Shown one piece after another: positions 1-5,009 of a stretch of 5,029 nucleotides of DNA (positions within the stretch are counted from its first letter, which is position 1; every line of letters begins with the position of its first letter). The stretch lies in assembly GCA_947630775.1 (NCBI GenBank), contig CANRIY010000116.1, positions 1 through 5,029 of the forward strand. The letters are read 5' to 3'. Source of the DNA: an uncultured Clostridia bacterium (lineage in GTDB: Bacteria > Bacillota > Clostridia > Christensenellales > Borkfalkiaceae). Position numbers and translations under genes: made by a program. The notes beneath the pieces were generated by a model. That model was not told the origin of the DNA. It did not search any database and saw only the letters and a program-made list of their open reading frames with translations.

Positions 1-1595
1 AGACCTTTGCGAAGGCGATGGGCATGGAGATCGAGGAGTTCTCGCGGCTCGGGCTCTTTGCGAAGCGTCCCGTGGAGCTCGGTTCGCGCTGTACGGTGTT
101 TATGAACAGCTCCGTGAAACAGGCGCAGAAGGAGGGGGCGAGCGTCGAGGATATCTCCGCGGGGCTCTCCTCGTCCATTGTGAAGAATGCAATCTATAAG
201 GTCATCCGCGCGCGGACGCCCGAAGAGCTTGGGAGCCACATCGTCGTACAGGGGGGGACCTTCCTCAACGACGCCGTGCTTCGTTCCTTCGAAAAGGAGA
301 CGGGAAAGGAAGTCGTCCGTCCCGCGATCGCTGGGCTCATGGGCGCGTTCGGCGCGGCGCTCTACGCGAAGGAGAACACGCCGCAGGACAAGCTCATCTC
401 CGATCTTCTCACCGAAGCGGAGCTTGCGGGCTTTACATACGCTTCCCGCTCCGTCAACTGCGGCGGGTGTACTTCCCATTGCAACGTCAATATTCTTACG
501 TTCTCGGACGGAAGAAGGTATATCTCGGGCAATAAGTGCGAGCGCGGCGCGGGGCTCAAAGTCAAAAAGGACGTGCCCGACATCTATGCCTACAAATATC
601 AAAAGCTCCTCTCCCTTCCTTCCCATACCGAACATCCCCGCGCGAAGGTGGGGCTTCCCGTCCAGCTCGTCATGTTTGAACAGCTTCCCCTCTGGGTCGG
701 CTTTTTCGAGACGTGCGGGTTTGAAGTCGTTCTCTCCGAAAAGAGTTCGAGGGAGCTCTATTTCAAGGGGCAGCATACCGTCGCGAGCGACACCGCATGT
801 TATCCCGCCAAGCTCATGCACGGGCACATCGAAAGCCTTCTCGACAGCGGCGTCGATTTCATCTTTTATCCCTGCGAGAGCTATGATCTGGACGAGCACG
901 ACAGCGTAAACCATTATAACTGCCCCGTCGTTGCCTATTATCCCGAACTCTTGAAGGCAAACAATGAGCGGCTGAATGCCGACAACTTCATCATGCCCTA
1001 TCTCGATCTCAACGACGAGAAAACGGCGGTGAAGGCGCTCGGCAAGGCCCTTCGGAAATACCGCCTTCCCGCCTCTCTCATCAAAAGGGGACTGCGCGAA
1101 GGGCTCGCCCGCCTCGCCGATTTCCACCAAGATGTGGTGAACGAGGGGAAAAAGATCCTCGCAAATGCGGAGAGGGAGGGCAAACAGGTCGTGATCCTCG
1201 CGGGAAGGCCCTACCATGTCGACCCCGAGATCAATCACGGCATCAACAAACTGCTCGGCTCGCTCGATCTTGCGGTGCTCTCCGAGGACGCCGTCTTTGA
1301 GGAGGGGAACCTCGTCAAGGTCAACGTGCTCAACCAGTGGACGTACCATGCAAGGCTGTATCGGGCGGCGGAATTTGCGACGAGGCATCAGAACGTCAAC
1401 CTCGTCCAGCTCGTCTCGTTCGGTTGCGGCATCGACGCGATCACGACGGACGAAGTGCGCGCCATCCTCGAAAAGAGCGGCAAACTCTATACGCAGATCA
1501 AGATCGACGAGATCACGGGACTCGGCGTTGTGAAGATCCGTCTCCGCTCCATGCTCGCGGCGATCGAGGAACAGCAAAGGAGGGAACAAGTATGA
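1..1595 (+). CDS. BadF/HgdC-type acyl-CoA dehydratase activase, C-terminal part (5' end outside window)
   Basis: Partial gene: the frame is open to the left edge, with the first complete codon at base 3, so the ATG at 18 is almost certainly internal. Numbering from that Met, residues 1-118 are the end of an ASKHA ATPase domain of the BadF/BcrA/HgdC type. GSRCTVFMNSSVK (22-34) matches the HgdC segment carrying the second cysteine of its subunit-bridging [4Fe-4S] cluster, here C25. VVQGGTFLNDAV (76-87) and GAFGAALYA (109-117) match the nucleotide-binding end of HgdC. The first cluster cysteine should lie just left of the window. Residues about 140-525 resemble the activase-associated DUF2229-type region: NCGGCTSHC (147-155) plus KCERG (173-177) look like an Fe-S site, followed by ACYPAKLMHGH (260-270), FYPCESYD (283-290), GRPYHVDPEINHG (396-408), WTYHARLYRAAEF (441-453) and SFGCGIDA (467-474). 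Known relatives use ATP to fire electrons into 2-hydroxyacyl-CoA dehydratases or related Fe-S proteins. The specific partner and substrate here are unknown. It overlaps the next gene by four bases. Confidence 0.9.
   Translation, partial: TFAKAMGMEIEEFSRLGLFAKRPVELGSRCTVFMNSSVKQAQKEGASVEDISAGLSSSIVKNAIYKVIRARTPEELGSHIVVQGGTFLNDAVLRSFEKETGKEVVRPAIAGLMGAFGAALYAKENTPQDKLISDLLTEAELAGFTYASRSVNCGGCTSHCNVNILTFSDGRRYISGNKCERGAGLKVKKDVPDIYAYKYQKLLSLPSHTEHPRAKVGLPVQLVMFEQLPLWVGFFETCGFEVVLSEKSSRELYFKGQHTVASDTACYPAKLMHGHIESLLDSGVDFIFYPCESYDLDEHDSVNHYNCPVVAYYPELLKANNERLNADNFIMPYLDLNDEKTAVKALGKALRKYRLPASLIKRGLREGLARLADFHQDVVNEGKKILANAEREGKQVVILAGRPYHVDPEINHGINKLLGSLDLAVLSEDAVFEEGNLVKVNVLNQWTYHARLYRAAEFATRHQNVNLVQLVSFGCGIDAITTDEVRAILEKSGKLYTQIKIDEITGLGVVKIRLRSMLAAIEEQQRREQV
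1578..1583 (+). promoter_or_regulatory. Strong Shine-Dalgarno site of the dehydratase-like gene
   Basis: AGGAGG lies eight bases before the ATG at 1592, inside the last codons of the preceding gene. It fixes the start of the second gene. It shows that the second chain is initiated in its own right, and is not just read-through or a sequencing frameshift in one long gene. The ATGA stop/start overlap also permits translational coupling. Confidence 0.85.
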
Positions 1596-2857
1596 AAAGG
1601 GACGAGCAAACCGTCGATTTCACCGAAAATTATCCCCGTTTCACTCCCGAGATGAAAAAGACGCACACCATCCTCGTGCCGGACATGCTCCCGTGGCATT
1701 TCGATCTTCTGATCCACGTCATGCGGCGGGAGGGGTACCGTGTCGACGTCCTGCATAACGAGGGGCGGGAGGTCATCGACGAGGGGCTCAAACACGTCCA
1801 TAACGACACCTGTTTCCCCGCGCTGTGCGTCATCGGTCAATATCTCAACGCCCTCAAGAGCGGCAAATACGATCCCGACAAGACGGCGGTGCTCATCACG
1901 CAGTCGGGCGGCGGATGCAGGGCGAGCAATTACGTCCCGCTCATCCGCAAGGCGCTGAGGGCGGAGTTTCCCCATGTCCCCGTGCTCTCCCTGAACTTTT
2001 CGGGACTCGAAAAGGGGAACGGGCTGGAACTCAATTTGGGCTTTTTGCTCCGTCTCGGATATTCGATCTTCTACGGCGACCTCATCATGAGCTGTTTCAA
2101 CCAGACAAAACCGTACGAAAACAACGAGGGGGACAGCGCAAAGGCGCGCGTCAAGTGCGTGGAAGAGATCAAAAAAGCGCTCGACGGCGGAAAATACAAG
2201 AAGTTGAAACGCCATGTGAATTTTATTCTCGAAACCTTCGCGGCGGTGCCCGTCACGCGGCGGAAAAAGGTGAAAGTGGGCATCGTGGGGGAGATCTATG
2301 TGAAATATTCCCCGCTCGGGAATTCCCATCTCGAAGATTTCCTTCTGAAAGAGGACTGCGAGCCCGTCGTGCCCGCCCTGATGGATTTTATCCTCTATTG
2401 CGTCATCAACAACGTCAACGACGCCAGGCTGTACGGCAAAAACAGGAAGTCTGCGCTCGTTTTCAGATACGTCTACCATTATCTCTACGGCAAGCAGAAG
2501 AAGATCATCGCCCTCACGAAGAAGCACGGCGTCTACGAGCCCCTGCACGATTTCGAACATCTGCGCAGATGTGCAGATAAGGTCATCAACCAAGGGGTCA
2601 AGATGGGGGAGGGCTGGCTCATCCCCGCCGAGATGGCGGCGCTCGCCGAGACGGGGACGGACAACATCGTCTGCGCCCAGCCGTTCGGGTGCCTGCCCAA
2701 CCATATCGCGGGCAAGGGAGCGATCCGCGTCCTTAAAGAGCTTTATAAGAACGAAAACATCGTGCCCGTCGACTACGACCCTTCGGCGACCAAGGTCAAT
2801 CAGGAAAACCGCATCAAACTGATGCTCGCTACTGCAAGAGAAAATTTGGGAATGTGA
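1592..2857 (+). CDS. 2-hydroxyacyl-CoA dehydratase-like Fe-S protein (C-terminal half of the activase fusion family)
   Basis: This 421-residue soluble protein has no signal peptide or membrane segment. It resembles the region that in many Clostridia follows the DUF2229-type region within one roughly 1,400-residue protein annotated as acyl-CoA dehydratase activase or 2-hydroxyglutaryl-CoA dehydratase. Typical family segments are FTPEMKKTHTILVPDM (17-32), DEGLKHVHNDTCFPA (63-77, C74), LITQSGGGCRASNYV (101-115, C109), NFSGLEKGNG (135-144), YGDLIMSC (161-168), KVGIVGEIYVKYSPLGN (228-244) and AQPFGCLPNHIAGKGAIR (362-379, C366). C74, C109 and C366 sit in conserved surroundings and are the best candidates for Fe-S ligands, as in HgdB-type or double-cubane proteins. 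That assignment is inference. Start: ATG 1592 with AGGAGG upstream. The frame is also open upstream to 1337, but that stretch runs out of frame inside the preceding gene. It probably forms a complex with the upstream activase. The substrate cannot be told from sequence. Confidence 0.87.
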   Translation: MKRDEQTVDFTENYPRFTPEMKKTHTILVPDMLPWHFDLLIHVMRREGYRVDVLHNEGREVIDEGLKHVHNDTCFPALCVIGQYLNALKSGKYDPDKTAVLITQSGGGCRASNYVPLIRKALRAEFPHVPVLSLNFSGLEKGNGLELNLGFLLRLGYSIFYGDLIMSCFNQTKPYENNEGDSAKARVKCVEEIKKALDGGKYKKLKRHVNFILETFAAVPVTRRKKVKVGIVGEIYVKYSPLGNSHLEDFLLKEDCEPVVPALMDFILYCVINNVNDARLYGKNRKSALVFRYVYHYLYGKQKKIIALTKKHGVYEPLHDFEHLRRCADKVINQGVKMGEGWLIPAEMAALAETGTDNIVCAQPFGCLPNHIAGKGAIRVLKELYKNENIVPVDYDPSATKVNQENRIKLMLATARENLGM

Positions 2858-2863
2858 CCGCAT

Positions 2864-4117
2864 ATGGATCATTTCGACGACTACCTGAACATTCTCGGCG
2901 AAGAACTCCTGCCCGCGACGGGGTGTACGGAGCCCGTCGCCGTCGCCTACGCCGCGGCGCTTGCACGGCAAACGCTGGGGGAGATCCCCCTGCGTGCCGA
3001 GATCTCTGTCAGCGGGAATATCCTCAAAAACGTCAAGAGCGTCATCGTCCCCGGTACGGGCGGGCTCAAAGGCGTTGCGGCGGCAGTCGCGGCGGGGATC
3101 GTCGCGGGAGATGCGGCGCAGGAGCTTGACGTCCTCTCATCGCTCACCGATGAGGACAGGGCGAAGATCAAAGACTACCTCTATACCGTCCCGATCACCG
3201 TCGGCAAGGCGGCGGGGAAGTGTGTTTTCGACATCGGCGTGCGGGTCTTTTCGGCGGAAGGATCGGCGTTCGTGCGGATCGAGGGACGGCACACCAACGT
3301 CGTGGCGATCGAAAAAGACGGAAAACGGGTGAAATGCGGGAAACTGTGCAAGGAACACGCCTGCGGCAGGAAGCTCACCGTCGCCGACATCGTGCACTTT
3401 GCGGACGGGGTCGAGATCGAAAAAATCGAGCCGCTCATCGGGCGGCAGATCGAATATAATATGGCGATTGCAAAGGAAGGGCTCGCGGGAGATTACGGGG
3501 CGCACATCGGCAGAGTGCTCCTCTCCGCATACGGCGAGAGCGTGCACAACCGCGCCAAGGCGTACGCGGCGGCGGGCTCGGATGCGAGGATGAACGGCTG
3601 TCCGCTTCCCGTCGTCATCGTCTCGGGGAGCGGAAACCAGGGGATCACGGCAAGCGTGCCCGTTGCGGTGTATGCAAGGGAGCTGAATGTCCCGCGCGAA
3701 AAGCTCATCCGTGCGGTCGCGCTCTCCGATCTCGTGACGGTCCGCCTCAAAGACGGCATCGGGCGGCTCTCCGCATACTGCGGCGCCGTAAGTGCTGGGG
3801 TCGGCGCGGGCGCGGGTGTCTGCTATCTGCACGGCGGCGGCTATGACGAGATCGCGCATACCGTCGTCAACGCGCTTGCGATCGCGTCCGGGATCATCTG
3901 CGACGGCGCAAAATCGAGCTGTGCCGCAAAAATTGCCTCTGCGGTGGACGCGGGACTTTTGGGGTTTGAAATGTACCGCAGCGGCAGCCAGTTCTACGGC
4001 GGCGACGGGATCCTCGAAAGCGGCGTAGAGAATACGATCGACAATGTGAGCGACGTCGCCCGCGAGGGAATGCGCGGCACGGACGAGGAGATCATCAAGC
4101 TGATGCTGCGCTCCTGA
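2864..4117 (+). CDS. cyuA: L-cysteine desulfidase family protein (CyuA/YhaM, UPF0597)
   Basis: This 417-residue cytoplasmic protein matches the E. coli CyuA / archaeal L-cysteine desulfidase family along its full length. Characterised members use a [4Fe-4S] cluster to break L-cysteine into pyruvate, ammonia and sulfide. Family signatures seen: ATGCTEP (18-24), VSGNILKN (49-56) with VPGTG (62-66), GRHTNVV (141-147), SDARM (239-243) with SGSGNQGITASVPV (254-267), RLSAYCGAVSAGVGAGAG (301-318) and GIICDGAKSSCAAK (343-356). C21, C306, C346 and C353 coincide with the cysteines conserved with E. coli CyuA. An additional cysteine group, C158, C162 and C167, lies in a region that varies between members. 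The start at 2864 is the first ATG after the stop of the previous gene, which is in the same frame. No clear Shine-Dalgarno sequence precedes it, so translation is probably coupled. The spacing of six bases suggests co-transcription with the dehydratase-like gene. A related dehydratase activity on another amino acid cannot be excluded. Confidence 0.9.
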   Translation: MDHFDDYLNILGEELLPATGCTEPVAVAYAAALARQTLGEIPLRAEISVSGNILKNVKSVIVPGTGGLKGVAAAVAAGIVAGDAAQELDVLSSLTDEDRAKIKDYLYTVPITVGKAAGKCVFDIGVRVFSAEGSAFVRIEGRHTNVVAIEKDGKRVKCGKLCKEHACGRKLTVADIVHFADGVEIEKIEPLIGRQIEYNMAIAKEGLAGDYGAHIGRVLLSAYGESVHNRAKAYAAAGSDARMNGCPLPVVIVSGSGNQGITASVPVAVYARELNVPREKLIRAVALSDLVTVRLKDGIGRLSAYCGAVSAGVGAGAGVCYLHGGGYDEIAHTVVNALAIASGIICDGAKSSCAAKIASAVDAGLLGFEMYRSGSQFYGGDGILESGVENTIDNVSDVAREGMRGTDEEIIKLMLRS

Positions 4118-4121
4118 CCGC

Positions 4122-4499
4122 TTACAGAATGTTTTCGACGGCGGGTTTGTACGTCCCCGGGAGACATTCCGAAAGATGGATGAGAATCGCGAGTTTGGGG
4201 AGCGCGAGGGCGTAATTTCCCTCTCCGATGAGCCGCACGGACTCCGCCATGTATTCGTCGATTCGCGTGATATCGTTATGGGGTATCCAGACATGGAGCC
4301 TCTCTTTTCTGTCTTCCCATCGGTTTTGTACGACGCGGGCGTCCTCGACGCTCGCGTTTTTCGCGTCCGTTTTTTCATAGAGGCTTTCAAGTTCCGTCCC
4401 GAAGTCGGAGAACTCTTTGTCCACAAAGTACCATTCAAAGACGGCGAGCCCGAAAAGTAACGCCGCCGCCACCCCGATCACCGTAAGAGATTTTACCAT
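4122..4499 (-). CDS. DUF4363 family membrane-anchored protein
   Basis: This 125-residue protein of unknown function has one N-terminal hydrophobic helix (about residues 4-26, following MVKS), which should act as an uncleaved anchor. An acidic, helical domain follows, expected on the outer face. The pattern fits DUF4363: a WEDRKERLHVWIPHNDI block (61-77), DEYMAESVRLIGEGNY (81-96), and a final helix ending in ENIL. ATG 4499 is chosen because it sits directly before the hydrophobic segment, as is usual for the family. The longer frame (GTG at 4574) would add 25 residues translated from a palindromic repeat, which is not credible as family sequence. No Shine-Dalgarno motif stands before ATG 4499, and the repeat ends only 18 bases upstream, so expression may be weak or altered. 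The gene is convergent with the cysteine desulfidase gene, four bases between stops. As I recall, relatives often lie beside DUF421 (YetF-like) genes. None is in this window. Confidence 0.8.
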   Translation of the reverse strand: MVKSLTVIGVAAALLFGLAVFEWYFVDKEFSDFGTELESLYEKTDAKNASVEDARVVQNRWEDRKERLHVWIPHNDITRIDEYMAESVRLIGEGNYALALPKLAILIHLSECLPGTYKPAVENIL

Positions 4500-4517
4500 A
4501 TGTAAAGTGCATTTATT

Positions 4518-4620
4518 TCGTTGAATTTGTTTTTTCGTCCACCCCTTGCCCACCCCTTGAGGGGTGGGTGGCACGGCGAAGTCGTGACGGAAGGGGTGTC
4601 CTTCAAAACAAATTCAACGA
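4518..4620. repeat. 103-bp compound palindromic element with 16-bp terminal inverted repeats (MITE/REP-like)
   Basis: The ends are perfect inverted repeats: TCGTTGAATTTGTTTT (4518-4533) and its complement (4605-4620). Inside, CACCCCTT (4540-4547) can pair with AAGGGGTG (4591-4598). That stem encloses two further hairpins: CCCACCCCT/AGGGGTGGG (4549-4557 with 4560-4568) and CACGGC-GAA-GTCGTG (4572-4586, one G-U pair). As RNA or single-stranded DNA it would form a branched, cloverleaf-like fold. There is no coding capacity. The flanks show no convincing target-site duplication, so transposition is suspected, not shown. It lies immediately upstream of the DUF4363 start. Confidence 0.75.
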
Positions 4621-4641
4621 GGAAAGTCACGTTTTTGGGAT

Positions 4642-4651
4642 ATTGAGTCAC
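4642..4651 (+). repeat. 10-bp direct repeat, copy 1
   Basis: ATTGAGTCAC occurs here and again at 4758-4767, 116 bases downstream. The two copies bracket the first GC-rich repeat (4660-4723) and a small hairpin, so they could mark the borders of an inserted segment. The repeat is short, and chance cannot be fully excluded. Confidence 0.5.
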
Positions 4652-4659
4652 TGTCGCGG

Positions 4660-4723
4660 AACTTCGCGCCAAAGACGGCGCTCGTGCCGCCCTTAGTAGC
4701 ACAATAGAAGTGCGGGCGGGGCG
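4660..4723 (+). repeat. GC-rich mosaic repeat family B, copy 1
   Basis: Three blocks recur in the same order at 4949-5009: AACTTCGCGCC (4660-4670), GGCGCTCGTGCCGCCCTT (4677-4694) and GTGCGGGCGGGGCG (4710-4723). The connecting bases differ. CCGCCC and GGGCGG in the second and third blocks can pair, giving a hairpin. Conserved arms with divergent loops suggest a dispersed palindromic element, not a recent tandem duplication. Confidence 0.7.
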
Positions 4724-4739
4724 CTCGAAAGGACAATAA

Positions 4740-4755
4740 GTCGAAGGGGTTCGAC
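4740..4755. repeat. Perfect 6-bp hairpin
   Basis: GTCGAA (4740-4745) and TTCGAC (4750-4755) flank a GGGG loop. No T-run follows on either strand, so it is not a typical intrinsic terminator. Its role is unknown. Confidence 0.6.
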
Positions 4756-4757
4756 AA

Positions 4758-4767
4758 ATTGAGTCAC
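4758..4767 (+). repeat. 10-bp direct repeat, copy 2
   Basis: ATTGAGTCAC, identical to 4642-4651. It lies between the small GTCGAA hairpin and the GGCGGAA hairpin. Confidence 0.5.
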
Positions 4768-4771
4768 CCAC

Positions 4772-4790
4772 GGCGGAAGTGAATTCCGCC
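4772..4790. repeat. Perfect 7-bp hairpin
   Basis: GGCGGAA (4772-4778) and TTCCGCC (4784-4790) flank a five-base loop, GTGAA. It directly abuts the first 33-bp repeat and may be the boundary structure of that element. There is no T-run. Confidence 0.65.
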
Positions 4791-4793
4791 TAA

Positions 4794-4826
4794 GGGAGCT
4801 GGCGCGCTGTCCTTGCGCGACTGAGG
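4794..4826 (+). repeat. 33-bp repeat family A, copy 1
   Basis: All 33 bases are identical to 4852-4884. The repeat starts GGGAGCTGGCGCGCTG and ends GCGCGACTGAGG, with an internal GCGCG/CGCGC stem. The left hairpin arm that precedes copy 2 (GCTCCCC) is absent here. Its GGGAGC could instead pair with GCTCCC at 4839-4844 on the far side of the repeat. Confidence 0.85.
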
Positions 4827-4838
4827 TGGGCATCCTTG

Positions 4839-4857
4839 GCTCCCCTTGTAGGGGAGC
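4839..4857. repeat. 7-bp hairpin leading into the second 33-bp repeat
   Basis: GCTCCCC (4839-4845) pairs with GGGGAGC (4851-4857) around a TTGTA loop. The right arm is the start of repeat copy 2. The hairpin plus repeat together make the apparently complete form of this element. Confidence 0.7.
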
Positions 4858-4884
4858 TGGCGCGCTGTCCTTGCGCGACTGAGG
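4852..4884 (+). repeat. 33-bp repeat family A, copy 2
   Basis: Exact copy of 4794-4826, 58 bases downstream start to start, with 25 bases between copies. It carries the same internal GCGCG/CGCGC stem and is preceded by a full GCTCCCC hairpin arm. Such GC-rich palindromes ending in ACTGAGG resemble dispersed intergenic repeats seen in gut Clostridia genomes. That recognition is from memory, not from a search. Confidence 0.85.
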
Positions 4885-4901
4885 GGTTTTCTTGGAAACC
4901 C
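4884..4901. repeat. 6-bp hairpin after repeat A
   Basis: GGGTTT (4884-4889) and AAACCC (4896-4901) flank a six-base loop. The bases that follow (TATCCCCC) are not a T-run, so terminator function is doubtful. Confidence 0.55.
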
Positions 4902-4930
4902 TATCCCCCGCTGCGCGGGTACTGTCTCAT

Positions 4931-4946
4931 GCGGGTAGAGACCCGC
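4931..4946. repeat. 6-bp GC hairpin
   Basis: GCGGGT (4931-4936) and ACCCGC (4941-4946) flank an AGAG loop, just before the second family B repeat. No function is evident. Confidence 0.55.
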
Positions 4947-4948
4947 GT

Positions 4949-5009
4949 AACTTCGCGCCTGTGGCGCTCGTGCCGCCCTTCGACGACAAAAGAACGTGCG
5001 GGCGGGGCG
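4949..5009 (+). repeat. GC-rich mosaic repeat family B, copy 2
   Basis: Repeats the three blocks of 4660-4723 in order: AACTTCGCGCC (4949-4959), GGCGCTCGTGCCGCCCTT (4963-4980) and GTGCGGGCGGGGCG (4996-5009). The block spacings are slightly shorter than in copy 1 (three against six bases, and 15 in each case before the last block). The linkers have changed, so the copies are old relatives or independent insertions. Confidence 0.7.

Noticed and set aside
187..909. Plus-strand open frame of 240 codons inside the activase gene
   Set aside because: The Ser/Arg-rich sequence is a shifted reading of the activase gene, with no start context or motif of its own.
1487..2971. Long minus-strand open frame of 494 codons opposite the dehydratase-like gene
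   Set aside because: It lies antisense to a well-recognised family protein, has no family resemblance itself, and is explained by GC-rich codon bias that keeps the opposite strand free of stops.
3137..4438. Minus-strand open frame of 433 codons opposite the desulfidase gene and across the DUF4363 gene
   Set aside because: Low-complexity, Arg/Asp-rich composition typical of shadow frames. Both real genes underneath match known families.
4176..4460. Plus-strand open frame of 94 codons opposite the DUF4363 gene
   Set aside because: The opposite-strand protein has a membrane helix and clear DUF4363 pattern. This frame has no ribosome site or recognisable feature.
4500..4574. 25-residue N-terminal extension of the DUF4363 protein from GTG 4574
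   Set aside because: The extension is encoded by the 103-bp palindromic element and would bury the membrane anchor behind a charged tail not expected for the family.
4493..4771. Minus-strand open frame of 92 codons across the repeat region
   Set aside because: It is translated almost wholly from palindromic repeats and overlaps the DUF4363 start in another frame.
4794..4884. Minimal CRISPR array (two 33-bp repeats, 25-bp spacer)
   Set aside because: There are only two repeats, each with adjoining hairpin arms extending into the supposed spacer, no cas genes are in the window, and similar palindromes surround it. A dispersed repeat family fits better.
4884..4910. Intrinsic terminator at the GGGTTT/AAACCC hairpin
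   Set aside because: No T-run follows on either strand and no gene ends nearby.
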